Positions 44,333-53,998 of a stretch of 64,000 nucleotides of DNA are shown here, piece by piece. Made by a program: the position numbers and the translations under genes. The DNA comes from Cryobacterium soli (lineage in GTDB: Bacteria > Actinomycetota > Actinomycetes > Actinomycetales > Microbacteriaceae). The notes under the pieces were generated by a model. The model made no database searches and was not told the origin of the DNA. It saw only the letters and a program-made list of their open reading frames with translations. Each line of letters begins with the position of its first letter. The first letter of the stretch is position 1. The stretch spans positions 2,108,001-2,172,000 of the forward strand of contig NZ_CP030033.1 of assembly GCF_003611035.1 (NCBI RefSeq). The letters run 5' to 3'.

Positions 44333-44467
44333 TTTGAATCTCCTGTAGATGCATGTGCTGAGAGCGTGGTTTTCGTGAGCCTGGCTGGCTCTTCCACTTG
44401 GTGCCTGTCGGCAGGTCAGAAAGACCATGCCTGTCGGCTGGTGTTCGACGAATCGAACGAGAGGGTG

Positions 44468-44899
44468 TTAGCCCTCGACCGTGATGCCCATGGAGCGAGC
44501 GGTTCCGGCGATGATCTTCGACGCGGCGTCGAGGTCATTGGCGTTGAGGTCAACCATCTTGGCCTCGGCGATTTCGCGAACCTGCGCCTTGGTGAGCTTG
44601 GCAACCTTGACGGTGTGCGGGGTTCCGCTGCCCTTGGCAACTCCTGCGGCCTTCTTGATGAGCTCCGCTGCGGGCGGGGTCTTCAGGATGAACGTGAACG
44701 AACGGTCGTCGTACACGGTGATCTCAACCGGGATGACGTTGCCGCGCTGGGATTCGGTCTGGGCGTTGTATGCCTTGCAGAATTCCATGATGTTCACGCC
44801 GTGCTGACCCAGCGCCGGCCCGATGGGGGGTGCGGGGTTGGCGGCGCCGGCCTTGATCTGAAGCTTGATCAGACCAGTAACCTTCTTCTTCGGTGCCAT
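44468..44899 (-). CDS. rplK: 50S ribosomal protein L11
   Basis: Protein of 143 residues. The N-terminal domain has [20 protein letters not shown] (thiostrepton-site region) and the C-terminal domain ends [20 protein letters not shown] and [15 protein letters not shown], the L11 signature. It lies 107 bases downstream of nusG and upstream of rplA, on the same strand. Confidence 0.98.
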
Positions 44900-45006
44900 T
44901 GTTCTTCCTTCGTTATTGATGTTCGAGCGGCCGCGAAGGTCGCTCTCCCGGTGGCCCGGATGGGCCCCGGTGGTTCAAAGTCCTGCTGGCCGAAGCCGGG
45001 CAGAAC

Positions 45007-45945
45007 CTAAAGCTTGGTGACCTGGTCGAAGCTGAGCTCGACCGGGGTCTCACGCTCGAAGAGCGACACGAGCACGATGAGCTTGCCGCTCTCGGGCTTG
45101 ATCTCGCTGATCGAACCGGGCAGGCCCGCGAACGAGCCTTCCTTGATCGTGATGGTCTCGCCGATTTCGTAGTCGATCTCGGCGGGCAGCACGCGCTGGG
45201 CGGCCTTGCCGGGGGCACCGGACTTGGTGACCGGAACATCCTTGATCTCAACGAGGCCCTTGAGCATGCCGAAGGCTTCTTCGAAACGCAGCGGGGTCGG
45301 GTTGTGGGCGTTGCCCACGAAGCCGGTGACCCCGGGGGTGTGGCGCACGACAGACCAGCTGTCTTCGTTGAGGTCCATGCGCACCAGGACGTAGCCGGGG
45401 ATGCGCACGCGGGTGACCATCTTGCGCTGGCCGTTCTTGATCTCGACGACGTCTTCCATCGGAACCTCGACCTGGTAGATGAAATCTTCCATGGCCATGG
45501 ACTGCTTGCGGTTCTCGATGTTCGACTTCACGCGACGTTCGAAGCCGGCGTAGGAGTGGATGACGAACCACTTGCCGGGCTGGAAGCGCAGTTCCTTGCG
45601 GAAGGCTTCGTACGGGTCCTCGTCTTCGGCCTCGACCTCGACCTCTTCTTCGTCCTCGACGGCCTCAGCGGCAGCCTCGGCCTCGTCGGCGGAGTCGATG
45701 TCGAGAGCGTCCTCGACGATGGCGTCGGCTTCGGGATCGGTCGACTCGGCGAGGGCATCCAGTGCGGCGTCGAGATCGTCTTCGATGTCGGCGTTCTCGT
45801 CTTCTACGTGCAGGGCGACCTGCTCGGCGGCTTCGACCGACGTCTCGTCGGCGGCGAGGGTGTTGCCCTCCTGCGCCTCATCGTCGTTGGAGGACTGTTC
45901 TGCGGCGGTGGCCCAGTCGACGTCGTCGCGATTGGTCTCAGTCAC
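45007..45945 (-). CDS. nusG: Transcription elongation/antitermination factor NusG
   Basis: Protein of 312 residues. The first 115 residues are a very acidic Glu/Asp/Ala-rich extension, as in other high-GC actinobacteria. The NGN domain (about 120-235) has [20 protein letters not shown] and [17 protein letters not shown]. The C-terminal KOW domain has [20 protein letters not shown]. It links RNA polymerase to ribosomes or Rho. It lies between secE and rplK in the standard order. Confidence 0.97.
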   Translation of the reverse strand: MTETNRDDVDWATAAEQSSNDDEAQEGNTLAADETSVEAAEQVALHVEDENADIEDDLDAALDALAESTDPEADAIVEDALDIDSADEAEAAAEAVEDEEEVEVEAEDEDPYEAFRKELRFQPGKWFVIHSYAGFERRVKSNIENRKQSMAMEDFIYQVEVPMEDVVEIKNGQRKMVTRVRIPGYVLVRMDLNEDSWSVVRHTPGVTGFVGNAHNPTPLRFEEAFGMLKGLVEIKDVPVTKSGAPGKAAQRVLPAEIDYEIGETITIKEGSFAGLPGSISEIKPESGKLIVLVSLFERETPVELSFDQVTKL

Positions 45946-46051
45946 TAAATATCAATCCTTCTTCTATTGCGCGGGCGTGAGGCTGCACCATGGTGCTCAC
46001 TCACCGATCCTGCGTTCATGATCAGTCGGGGTGCCGCTTCTGCGGCACGGC

Positions 46052-46324
46052 TCAACTGGGAGTGCCGAATACGTATGTGACGACGAGCGCGAACACCCAG
46101 TCGAGTGCCGATACCAGCGCCATCATGATCACCACGAAAATCAGAACCACTCCGGTGTAGCTGAGCAGTTCCTTGCGGGTCGGGGTGACGACCTTACGGA
46201 GTTCGGCCAGGACCTGCTTGATAAACAGGGACACCCGAGCGAACGGACCGCGCTTGGTTTCGCGGGCCACTCTGGCGTTGGCGACGATTTCCTCGCTGGG
46301 TTCGTCGATAACTTTTCGGGCCAC
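46052..46324 (-). CDS. secE: Preprotein translocase subunit SecE
   Basis: Protein of 90 residues. A soluble N-terminus is followed by the conserved amphipathic segment FIKQVLAELRKVVTPTRKEL and one membrane helix (about 55-82). It clamps SecY in the Sec channel. It is 106 bases upstream of nusG and 42 bases downstream of tRNA-Trp, the usual actinobacterial order. Confidence 0.96.
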   Translation of the reverse strand: MARKVIDEPSEEIVANARVARETKRGPFARVSLFIKQVLAELRKVVTPTRKELLSYTGVVLIFVVIMMALVSALDWVFALVVTYVFGTPS

Positions 46325-46366
46325 CTGTTACACCTTTCGTGGGCCGGCAGAAAGACCACCGACTTG

Positions 46367-46439
46367 CAGGGCGGACAGGACTCGAACCTGCAACCTGCGG
46401 TTTTGGAGACCGCTGCTCTACCAATTGAGCCACCACCCT
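46367..46439 (-). tRNA. trnW: tRNA-Trp (CCA anticodon)
   Basis: A 73-base cloverleaf: acceptor AGGGTGG / CCGCCCT with discriminator G, D-arm GCTCAATTGGTAGAGC, anticodon arm GCGGTCTCCAAAACCGC with anticodon CCA at 46404-46406, and T-arm CAGGTTCGAGTCCTG. The CCA end is not encoded. It precedes secE-nusG, as in many actinobacteria. Confidence 0.96.
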
Positions 46440-46608
46440 ATGAAGCGAAACCCGTGGGCTTCCTTTGTGCATCTTCCAGTCAAACGACCAAAATAGGCGC
46501 AAAAAAGCTTGGCAGATTTCAACTACCGGATCAAGTCTAGGTCACGGCGGGTGCCCTGTAAAGCCAGCCCCTGTTCCCACGGCATGGCCGCCCCCGTATG
46601 CTCGAAGC

Positions 46609-47811
46609 GTGGCACACGACATCAAACGGATCTCCACCAGAATCGGCTCCATTGCGGAGTCCGCGACCCTCAAGGTCGACGGCAAGGCCAAGGCGCTGCA
46701 AGCGGCCGGCCGGCCGGTCATCAGCTTCGCGGCGGGCGAGCCCGATTTCCCCACTCCCGCGCACATCGTGGAGGCGGCCCTGGCGGCCGTGACGGACCCA
46801 CGCAATCACCGCTACACCCCGGCGGCCGGCCTGCCGGACCTCCGCGAGGCCATCGCCGCCAAGACGCTGCGGGACAGCGGCCTCGAGGTCGGCCCGTCCC
46901 GGGTGCTCGTCACCAACGGCGGCAAGCAGGCCGTCTACCAGGCCTTCGCCACCCTGCTCGACCCGGGCGACGAGGTCCTGCTGCCCACCCCGTACTGGAC
47001 CACCTACCCCGAGGCCATCCGCCTGGCCGGCGGTGTTCCCGTCGACGTCTTCGCCGGCAGCGACCAGGGCTACCTCGTCACCGTCGAGCAGCTCGAAGCC
47101 GCCCGCACCGAGAAGACCAAGGTTCTCCTCTTCGTCTCCCCGTCCAACCCCACCGGCGCGGTCTACTCCGAGGAGCAGACCCGGGCCATCGGCGAGTGGG
47201 CCGAGGAACACGGCCTCTGGGTGATCAGCGATGAGATCTACCAGAACCTCACCTACGACGGGGTTCGTGCGGTCTCGATCGTCGAGGCCGTCCCGGCCCT
47301 GGCCGACCGCACCATCCTGGTCAACGGCGTCGCGAAGACCTACGCCATGACCGGCTGGCGGTTGGGCTGGATGGTGGGACCGCAGGATGCAATCACCGCC
47401 GCGGCGAACCTGCAGTCGCACCTCACCTCCAACGTGTCGAACATCTCGCAGCGCGCCGGTATCGCGGCCCTCAACGGCCCGCAGGACGACGCCGAGGCCA
47501 TGCGGGTCGCGTTCGACCGCCGCCGCAAGCTCATCGTCGCCGAGCTCAACAAGATCCCCGGCATCCTCACGCCCACCCCGCAGGGGGCGTTCTACGTCTA
47601 CCCCGACGTGACGGGTCTGCTCGGCCGTACCTGGGGCGGAGTCACCCCCACGACGTCGCTCGAACTGGCCGACCTCATCCTCGACCAGGCCGAGGTCGCT
47701 GCGGTGCCCGGAGAGGCTTTCGGCCCGAGCGGCTTCCTGCGCCTGTCCTACGCGCTCGGCGACGACGCGCTCCTCGAGGGCATCCACCGCCTGCAAACCC
47801 TCTTCGCCTGA
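46609..47811 (+). CDS. PLP-dependent aminotransferase, class I (aspartate-type)
   Basis: Protein of 400 residues of fold-type I. Visible are the substrate-binding [25 protein letters not shown], the [18 protein letters not shown]sn-Pro motif, [14 protein letters not shown] (PLP Asp/Tyr) and the PLP-lysine region [16 protein letters not shown]. An aspartate aminotransferase role is most likely, given its position next to tRNA-Trp/secE as in other actinobacteria; other prephenate- or alanine-type activities are possible. The GTG start has no ribosome site, but TATGCT lies exactly 6 bases upstream, implying a leaderless message. Confidence 0.9.
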   Translation: MAHDIKRISTRIGSIAESATLKVDGKAKALQAAGRPVISFAAGEPDFPTPAHIVEAALAAVTDPRNHRYTPAAGLPDLREAIAAKTLRDSGLEVGPSRVLVTNGGKQAVYQAFATLLDPGDEVLLPTPYWTTYPEAIRLAGGVPVDVFAGSDQGYLVTVEQLEAARTEKTKVLLFVSPSNPTGAVYSEEQTRAIGEWAEEHGLWVISDEIYQNLTYDGVRAVSIVEAVPALADRTILVNGVAKTYAMTGWRLGWMVGPQDAITAAANLQSHLTSNVSNISQRAGIAALNGPQDDAEAMRVAFDRRRKLIVAELNKIPGILTPTPQGAFYVYPDVTGLLGRTWGGVTPTTSLELADLILDQAEVAAVPGEAFGPSGFLRLSYALGDDALLEGIHRLQTLFA

Positions 47812-47815
47812 TCCG

Positions 47816-47871
47816 CGAACTGTGACCTGAGCCCCAAAAACCCCGAGTTTTTGGGCTTTACGCACAGTTTG
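47816..47871. repeat. 56-bp nested palindrome, copy B (likely terminator)
   Basis: Outer arms CGAACTGTG (47816-47824) and CACAGTTTG (47863-47871) enclose inner stem AGCCC (47830-47834) / GGGCT (47853-47857) around AAAAACCCCGAGTTTTT. It is very similar to 2687-2744. It starts 4 bases after the aminotransferase stop. Confidence 0.72.
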
Positions 47872-47950
47872 CGGCATCCACCGGTCGGTGGATACCCAGG
47901 TCGGCCAGACGGGTGTTGCCGGGCGAGGGTTCTGGGACGAGTGTGGAGGC

Positions 47951-48871
47951 ATGACAACTTCCCCTCCTGCCGTGCGCGTGGCGCGGCTGAGCAAGTCCTA
48001 CGGGCCGTTCGACGCCGTCACCGACATCAGCTTCGACATCCGCCCGGGCGAAACCTTCGCCCTGCTCGGCCCGAACGGTGCGGGCAAGAGCAGCACCATC
48101 GAGATCCTCGAGGGCTACCGGGACCGCTCAGAAGGCGACGTCACGGTGCTCGGCGAAGATCCCCAGCACGCCGGCCTTGACTGGAAGGCGCGCATCGGCA
48201 TCGTGCTGCAGTCCAGCGGCGAGAGCGGCAACGCCACAGTGCTCGAGCAACTGAAGCACTTCGCCGGGCTGTACCCGAATCCCCGCTCGGTCGACGAGGT
48301 GCTGGCCGCGGTCGGCCTCGAGGAGAAGGCCAAGACCCGCATCCACCGGCTCTCCGGCGGACAGCAGCGCCGGGTGGATGTCGCGCTCGGCATCATCGGA
48401 CGGCCGGAACTGCTCTTCCTGGACGAACCCACCACGGGCTTCGACCCCGAGGCCCGGCACCAGTTCTGGGACCTCATCCGGCAGCTCAAGGCCGAGGGCA
48501 CCACCATCCTGCTCACCACCCACAATCTCGACGAGGCCGCGGAGCTCAGCGACCGGGCCGGCATCATCGTGGGCGGCCGACTGATCGATATCGGTGCGAT
48601 CGGCGAACTGGGCGGCCCGGCCGCTCGCACCCCGAAGGTGCGCTGGCGGGACGCCTCCGGCACCCCGCAGGAGGTGCGCACCGACACCCCGGCACGGCTG
48701 GTGGCCGAGCTGGCCGGCGCCGCCGGCGGCGAACCGGCCGAGCTGCAGGTCATCCGCCCCAGCCTCGAAGACATCTACCTCGGCCTGGTGCGCGGTCACG
48801 CCGCCGGCAGCGCCACTCAGTCCCGCACAACCGCGAGTTCCACGACCGACAGCACGGAGGTGCTCGCATGA
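47951..48871 (+). CDS. ABC-2 type exporter ATPase
   Basis: Protein of 306 residues (ATG 47951 with GGAGG very close). Walker A GPNGAGKSS, Q-loop IGIVLQSSGES, signature LSGGQQRRVDVALGI, Walker B LLFLDEPTTGFDPEA and H-loop LLTTHNLDEA are intact. A C-terminal extension (about 225-306) is typical of DrrA/NatA-like ATPases. It is translationally coupled (ATGA) to the next gene, its membrane partner. Together they export a drug, lipid or ion. Confidence 0.92.
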   Translation: MTTSPPAVRVARLSKSYGPFDAVTDISFDIRPGETFALLGPNGAGKSSTIEILEGYRDRSEGDVTVLGEDPQHAGLDWKARIGIVLQSSGESGNATVLEQLKHFAGLYPNPRSVDEVLAAVGLEEKAKTRIHRLSGGQQRRVDVALGIIGRPELLFLDEPTTGFDPEARHQFWDLIRQLKAEGTTILLTTHNLDEAAELSDRAGIIVGGRLIDIGAIGELGGPAARTPKVRWRDASGTPQEVRTDTPARLVAELAGAAGGEPAELQVIRPSLEDIYLGLVRGHAAGSATQSRTTASSTTDSTEVLA

Positions 48872-49728
48872 GCGCGACCCTGACCGCCGCGACCGCGCGG
48901 CCGCGCACCGCCAGGCACGGGTTGTTCCGGCTCGGCATCGCCCGCATCGGCTTCGAGATCCGGCTGTACTTCCGCTCCACCGACACGGTCTTCTTCACGT
49001 TCCTGTTCCCGTTCATCATGCTGGGCATCTTCACCGCGGCGTTCAGCGCGCAGGGCAACATCGGCACCAACCCCGACGGCTCCGGCGGCATCAGCGTGGG
49101 CGCGTACTACCTGCCGGGGATGCTGGCCGCTGGCATGCTGCTCTCCGGGCTGCAGAACCTCGCGATCGACATCGCCGGCGAGAAGGGCGACGGCACGCTC
49201 AAGCGCCTCGGCGGCACGCCGCTGTCACCGCTCAGCTATTTCATCGGCAAGATCGGCCAGGTGCTCGTCACGGGCATCCTGCAGGCCGTGCTGCTGCTAC
49301 TCGTGGCCCGGTTCGCCTTCGACATCGCCCTGCCCACCGAGCCCGAGAAATGGCTCACCTTCGCGTGGGTGTTCCTGCTCGGCGTCATCACCTGCGCCTT
49401 CCTCGGCATCGCCCTGTCGGCCCTGCCCCGGTCGGGCCGTAGCGCCTCCGCGGTCGTGATCCCGATTGTTCTGGTGCTGCAGTTCATCTCCGGCGTGTAC
49501 CTGCAGTTCAACGCGCTGCCCGAGTGGATGCAGAACGTCGCCGGTCTGTTCCCGCTCAAGTGGATGGCGCAGGGTATGCGGTCGGTCTTCCTGCCCGACA
49601 GCTTCGCGGCCCAGGAGCAGAACGGAGCCTGGGAGCTCGGCCTGGTGGCGATGGCGCTGCTGATCTGGCTGGTCGTGGGACTTGTCGGCAGCCGGCTCAC
49701 CTTCCGCTGGATCCGCAAGGACGCCTAG
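48868..49728 (+). CDS. ABC-2 type exporter permease
   Basis: Protein of 286 residues with about six membrane helices. The ABC-2 pattern is clear: a first helix after GFEIRLYFRSTDTVFFTFLF, the cytoplasmic GEKGDGTLKRLGGTPLSPLS, and the late LFPLKWMAQGMRSVF segment. It forms the channel with the upstream ATPase. A two-component system follows after 52 bases on the same strand and probably controls the pair. Confidence 0.92.
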   Translation: MSATLTAATARPRTARHGLFRLGIARIGFEIRLYFRSTDTVFFTFLFPFIMLGIFTAAFSAQGNIGTNPDGSGGISVGAYYLPGMLAAGMLLSGLQNLAIDIAGEKGDGTLKRLGGTPLSPLSYFIGKIGQVLVTGILQAVLLLLVARFAFDIALPTEPEKWLTFAWVFLLGVITCAFLGIALSALPRSGRSASAVVIPIVLVLQFISGVYLQFNALPEWMQNVAGLFPLKWMAQGMRSVFLPDSFAAQEQNGAWELGLVAMALLIWLVVGLVGSRLTFRWIRKDA

Positions 49729-49780
49729 TGCCCCGCCCGTCACGGCCGCAGACGACGCTGCGGCATGGGATGCTTGGCGC

Positions 49781-51088
49781 ATGAATGCCAGACGGTGGTG
49801 GGACCTGATCGTCACCGGATCACTGATCGTCCTGGCCGCAATTGCACTGGAAGGCTCGGACACGCATGCGGCGGGTGCCACCGGAGCGGTGCTGTCGCTG
49901 GCGGCGGTCGGGCTGGCGTACATCGTCTGGGGCCGGCGGATGCTGCGACCCCGCCCCGTACCCGGCGACCGCGGGTCTTCCGGCTTCGATCATGTGACGT
50001 ACCCCGGTTCCGCTCGGATGCTGCGTATCGCCATCATCATCGGCTGCGGTGTCGCCACCTCCTTCGACCCCAACATGGCCACCCTCCAGACGCTGGTCTT
50101 CCCGCTGATCTGGGCCCTGGCCGACTCGTGCCGGCACGCCGTCGTGCTCAGCACGAGCCTGACCGTCGTGACCGGCGTGGGCCTCTGGGTCGGCAGCGGG
50201 CGAACACCGGACGCCGCCGCCCAAGCCGTGGCCATCGAGACGATCTCACTTGTGTTCGCGCTGGCCATGGGCATCTGGATCACACGCATCGCCACCGCCG
50301 GCGCCGAGCAGCGCCGACTGGTGGAAAAGCTCACCCTGGCCCAGGATGAACTCGCGGCGCTGCACCGGGATGCCGGCAGCGCCAGCGAGCGGGAACGCCT
50401 GGCCCGTGAGATCCACGACACCATCGCGCAGAGCCTGACCAGCCTGGTGATGCTCGCCCAACGCACCCGCCGCGAACTCGACGCGTTGCCGGTCGACACC
50501 TCCGTCGCCGCGGACAGCGTCGACCTCATCGAGGCCACCGGCCGGGACGCCCTGGCCGAAGCGCGCGCACTGGTGGCCTCGATGGCGCCGGCCCGGGTGG
50601 GTGACGGCGACCTCGCCCACACCCTGGCCCGCTTGGCCGAGCGCTTCGAGCGTGAGACCGGGATTCGGGTGGGCGTCGACCTCACCGGGCTCGGCAGCGA
50701 CGGCGATGGCACTGCGCCCCCACTCGACCGGGCCCTCGAGGTGGTTTTACTGCGCTGCGCCCAGGAGGGCCTGGCCAACGTACGCAAGCACTCCGGTGCG
50801 GGAGCCGCCCATGTCGGTGTCGCGCGGGCCGGCCACGACATCGTCCTCACCGTGTCCGACAGCGGCAGGGGGCTGGGCGACTACACCCCCGACACCGAGC
50901 ACGGCTTCGGCCTGGCCGGGATGCGCGACAGGCTCGCCCTGGTCGGCGGGAGGCTCGAGGTCACCGACAGTGCGGCCGAGGGCGCCGCCGGCGGGCACGG
51001 CACCACCCTTCGGGTGACCCTGCCCGTCTCCGCGCCGGCTGCGTCGACCGGGCCGGCATTGCCCGCCGGTGTGGGGGCCCGCGGATGA
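49781..51088 (+). CDS. NarL-partner sensor histidine kinase
   Basis: Protein of 435 residues from the ATG at 49781 (MNARRWWDLI); the frame is open upstream into the permease gene. Five or six helices (about 8-170) with little extracytoplasmic mass suggest membrane-stress sensing, as in LiaS/DesK kinases. The dimerisation box has the phosphoacceptor EIHDTIAQSLTSLVMLAQRT (His about 212). The ATPase domain shows RCAQEGLANVRKHSGA, DSGRGL and GFGLAGMRDRLALVGG. It overlaps the response regulator gene by four bases. Confidence 0.92.
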   Translation: MNARRWWDLIVTGSLIVLAAIALEGSDTHAAGATGAVLSLAAVGLAYIVWGRRMLRPRPVPGDRGSSGFDHVTYPGSARMLRIAIIIGCGVATSFDPNMATLQTLVFPLIWALADSCRHAVVLSTSLTVVTGVGLWVGSGRTPDAAAQAVAIETISLVFALAMGIWITRIATAGAEQRRLVEKLTLAQDELAALHRDAGSASERERLAREIHDTIAQSLTSLVMLAQRTRRELDALPVDTSVAADSVDLIEATGRDALAEARALVASMAPARVGDGDLAHTLARLAERFERETGIRVGVDLTGLGSDGDGTAPPLDRALEVVLLRCAQEGLANVRKHSGAGAAHVGVARAGHDIVLTVSDSGRGLGDYTPDTEHGFGLAGMRDRLALVGGRLEVTDSAAEGAAGGHGTTLRVTLPVSAPAASTGPALPAGVGARG

Positions 51089-51708
51089 TCCGGGTACTGG
51101 TGGCCGATGACCATCCGATCGTGCGCGGAGGCATCGTGGGCCTGCTCGGCACTGCCGGCGACATCGAAGTGGTCGGCGAAGCGGCCGACGGCGCCGCAGC
51201 CGTGCTCCTGGCCGCCGAGGTGCGGCCCGACCTGGTGCTGATGGACCTGCGGATGCCCCAGCTGGACGGCGCCGCCGCCACCGCCCAGATCCTCGCGCAC
51301 AACCCGGCAACCCGGGTGCTGGTGCTCACCACCTACGAAACGGACGACCAGATCCTCGGCGCCATCGCGGCCGGGGCCAGCGGCTACCTGCTCAAGGCCG
51401 CACCGCAGGCCGAGATCATCGAGGGCGTGCGCTCTGTCGCCGGGGGCCAGACCGTGCTCGCGCCCGTGATCGCCGCCAGGCTGGTGCAGCGGGTGCGGGC
51501 GGATGCCGCGCCGGCGCCCCGGCTGTCGGCCCGCGAACTCCAGGTGCTCCGCCTGGTGGCGACGGGCGAAAGCAACCCGCAGATCGCCCGGTCGCTCTTC
51601 ATCGGCGAGGCCACCGTGAAGACCCACCTGTTGCACGTGTTCGAGAAGCTCGGCGTGAGCGACCGTACCCGCGCGGTCACCCTGGCGATGGAGCTGCGCC
51701 TGCTCTAG
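51085..51708 (+). CDS. NarL/LuxR-family response regulator
   Basis: Protein of 207 residues. The receiver domain has VADDHPIVRGG, phosphorylatable Asp about 54 in VLMDLRMPQLDG and LKAAPQAEI. The LuxR helix-turn-helix (about 145-205) has LSARELQVLRLVATGESNPQ and EATVKTHLLHVFEKLGVSDR. It is last in a four-gene run with the ABC-2 exporter and sensor kinase. A short CCCTAGAGGG palindrome followed by ATTTTTT (51757-51772) may terminate the run. Confidence 0.94.
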   Translation: MIRVLVADDHPIVRGGIVGLLGTAGDIEVVGEAADGAAAVLLAAEVRPDLVLMDLRMPQLDGAAATAQILAHNPATRVLVLTTYETDDQILGAIAAGASGYLLKAAPQAEIIEGVRSVAGGQTVLAPVIAARLVQRVRADAAPAPRLSARELQVLRLVATGESNPQIARSLFIGEATVKTHLLHVFEKLGVSDRTRAVTLAMELRLL

Positions 51709-51834
51709 CCCGTTCCGCGGCCGGGATCGGCTCGCCGCACGTTGCCGATTCGGCGCCCCTAGAGGGATTTTTTGCCGCGCGTCGCGGGCGCACCACTACG
51801 AATCGCGCTTGCGGCGGGCAAGCGGGCGGGCGGG

Positions 51835-53010
51835 TCAGAGCAGGGAGAAGCCGACGAACACCGGCTCCGGCTGCAGGATCACACCGAAGTCGCTCTGCAC
51901 GCGCTGCTGCACGAAACGGGCGAGCTGCCCGATCTCGTCGGCGGTGGCCCCGCCGGTGTTGGTGATCGCCAGGGTGTGCTTGCTCGAGATCGCGGCCCGC
52001 GACCCGGGCAGCCGGAACCCGCGGTGGATGCCGGAGTTCTCGATCAGCCACGCCGCGCTGAGCTTCACGGTGCGGAGCACCTGGCTGCCGGGGACGGGTC
52101 CGACGCCGGCGTACTCGTCGAGCGGGATCACCCGGTCGGGCAACTCGATCTCGGCCTGCTTCCAGCGCGGCGCATCCGTGGGCAGGGTGCGGGCGAAACT
52201 CTCGGTCACGATCGGGTTGGTGAAGAACGACCCGGCGCTGTGGGTGTCGGGGTCTGCGTCGTCGAGCACCATGCCCTTGCCGGCGCGCAAGCCCAGCACG
52301 CTCTGGCGCAGAGCGGTCAGCGGCACCCGGTCGCCCACCTGCACGCCGAGGGCCTGGGCCAGCTGCGGGTACCCCACGGGCCGGCTCAGCGGCGTGCCGA
52401 GCACTTCGGCCTGCGGCGTCATATCGCGCAGCTCCAGCTCGATGGCAAGTACTACGCCGCGGCGCCCCTGCTTGAGCACCGAGGTGCGGTAGTCCAGCTC
52501 CAGGTCGGCGGCGCTGAGCCGTTCCACCTCGCCGGACTCATAGTCCAGGAAGTCGATGGCGGCCAGGCTGCTGGAGAGCTCCTGGCCGTAGGCGCCGATG
52601 TTCTGCACGGGCGCCGCACCACTGGTGCCCGGGATGCCGGACAGCGCTTCGATGCCCGCCCAGCCGTTCGCGACAGTGTGGGCGACCAGCTCGTCCCACG
52701 GTTCGCCGGCCTGCACCCGAATGCGCACGGGCCGCCCGTCGAGGTCGTCGTCGGGTGCCGACTCCGGCGCCGTGTAGAGCCGCTCGATGCCGCGCGTGCG
52801 CACCAGGATGACCACGCCGTCGAAGCCGGTATCCGCCGCCACAGTGTTGGAGCCGCCGCCGACGAGCACCCATGGCTCGTCACCCGCCCAGGCCTCCCGA
52901 GCTGCCGCGATCAGACCGGCCTCGTCGGTCGGGGCCACCAGCTGCGTGGGGGCGCCGCCGACGCGCAGGGTGGTCAGCTCGGACAGGTTCACGGGCACAG
53001 GCTCGGTCAT
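51835..53010 (-). CDS. murB: UDP-N-acetylenolpyruvoylglucosamine reductase
   Basis: Flavoenzyme of 391 residues that makes UDP-MurNAc for peptidoglycan. FAD-binding phrases are LTTLRVGGAPTQLV, VLVGGGSNTVAADTGFDGVV and GIEALSGIPGTSGAAPVQNI. The catalytic C-terminal region has HSAGSFFTNPIV (active-site Ser in SAGSFF) and SSKHTLAITNTGGATADEI. It lies 6 bases after hadB-like and hadA-like dehydratase genes, an arrangement seen in many actinobacteria. Confidence 0.96.
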   Translation of the reverse strand: MTEPVPVNLSELTTLRVGGAPTQLVAPTDEAGLIAAAREAWAGDEPWVLVGGGSNTVAADTGFDGVVILVRTRGIERLYTAPESAPDDDLDGRPVRIRVQAGEPWDELVAHTVANGWAGIEALSGIPGTSGAAPVQNIGAYGQELSSSLAAIDFLDYESGEVERLSAADLELDYRTSVLKQGRRGVVLAIELELRDMTPQAEVLGTPLSRPVGYPQLAQALGVQVGDRVPLTALRQSVLGLRAGKGMVLDDADPDTHSAGSFFTNPIVTESFARTLPTDAPRWKQAEIELPDRVIPLDEYAGVGPVPGSQVLRTVKLSAAWLIENSGIHRGFRLPGSRAAISSKHTLAITNTGGATADEIGQLARFVQQRVQSDFGVILQPEPVFVGFSLL

Positions 53011-53016
53011 GGCGGA

Positions 53017-53460
53017 TCAGACGAGGCTGACGCGCGCCTGCGCCTTGCCCAGGACGGTGGTGTTGTTGAAGGTGACGGTCAGGTCGATGCGGGCGATGCC
53101 GGCCTCGGCGTCGAGGGCGCCGACCTTGGCCAGAACGGTCACGACCGCGCCGAGGTCGGGGTCGACGGGCACCGGCCGGGTGAACCGCACCTGGTAGTCC
53201 ACGACGCGCGCCGGGTCGCCGGCCCAGTCGACGACGGGCTGGATGGCCAGACCCATGGTGAGCATGCCGTGGGCGAGCACACCGGGCAGTCCCACCGACT
53301 CCGCGACATCGTCACGGTAGTGGATCGGGTTGAAGTCGCCAGAGGCGCCCGCATAACGCACCAGGGAATCCCTGGTGAGCGGGAAGCTGCTCTCGGCGAC
53401 GATGTCGCCGACCGAGAGGGAGTCGAGGCTGGGCGTGGCGGGCACTGTCTTGTTGGTCAT
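53017..53460 (-). CDS. MaoC/HadB-like hot-dog dehydratase
   Basis: Protein of 147 residues with a single hot-dog fold. The hydratase-type catalytic segment RYAGASGDFNPIHYRDDVAE (Asp and His) is intact, followed by GVLAHGMLTMGLAIQPVVDW. With the HadA-like subunit upstream it should form a (3R)-hydroxyacyl-thioester dehydratase. Start and stop overlap neatly with hadA-like (4 bases) and sit 6 bases from murB. The natural substrate in an organism without mycolic acids is unclear. Confidence 0.9.
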   Translation of the reverse strand: MTNKTVPATPSLDSLSVGDIVAESSFPLTRDSLVRYAGASGDFNPIHYRDDVAESVGLPGVLAHGMLTMGLAIQPVVDWAGDPARVVDYQVRFTRPVPVDPDLGAVVTVLAKVGALDAEAGIARIDLTVTFNNTTVLGKAQARVSLV

Positions 53461-53903
53461 TCGTCTCCCCTGACGACGAGGGTGGAGGTGGCCGTGACCA
53501 CGTGAGCGCCGGATGCGTCGACGATCGTCGACTCCGCGGTGACCATCGAGTGGCCGCCGAGGCTTTTCACGCTGGCGACCGTGAGCGTGGCGGTGAGCTC
53601 GTCACCGGCCACGATCGGCCGGCTGAAGCTGAAGCGCTGGTCGCCGTGCACCACCCGGGTGAAGTCGATGCCCGCGTCGGGTTCGGCGAGCAGCTGGGCC
53701 AGGGTGGCCTCCTGCACGACCACGGCGAAGGTGGGCGGCGCCACGACGTCGGCGTAGCCGGCGGCTTGCGCGGCCTCGGGGTCGAAGTTGATCGGGTTGG
53801 TCGCGAAGACGGCCCGCGAGAACTCGCGCACCTTCTCCCGGCCCACGAGATACGGCGGCACAGCGGGAAAGACCCGGCCCTGGATTGCTGGATTCACAGA
53901 CAC
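53457..53903 (-). CDS. HadA-like hot-dog dehydratase subunit (FAS1-like)
   Basis: Protein of 148 residues starting at GTG 53903 (VSVNPAIQGRVFPAVPPYLV). The fold matches the N-terminal MaoC-like/UPF0336 family: REKVREFSRAVFATNPINFD, YADVVAPPTFAVVVQ and HGDQRFSFSRPIVAGDELTA. The catalytic Asp/His pair is in the partner subunit. A TACACT hexamer precedes the GTG by exactly 6 bases and no ribosome site is present, so the hadA-hadB-murB message is probably leaderless. Confidence 0.88.
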   Translation of the reverse strand: MSVNPAIQGRVFPAVPPYLVGREKVREFSRAVFATNPINFDPEAAQAAGYADVVAPPTFAVVVQEATLAQLLAEPDAGIDFTRVVHGDQRFSFSRPIVAGDELTATLTVASVKSLGGHSMVTAESTIVDASGAHVVTATSTLVVRGDE

Positions 53904-53998
53904 GTACCGAGTGTACTTGCGCCGGGAGCCGGCTGGCCCGCACGCCGGCACCCGCTGAGGAATTGTCGGAAGCTGGGCGTTAAGGCAGGATTGGCCCA

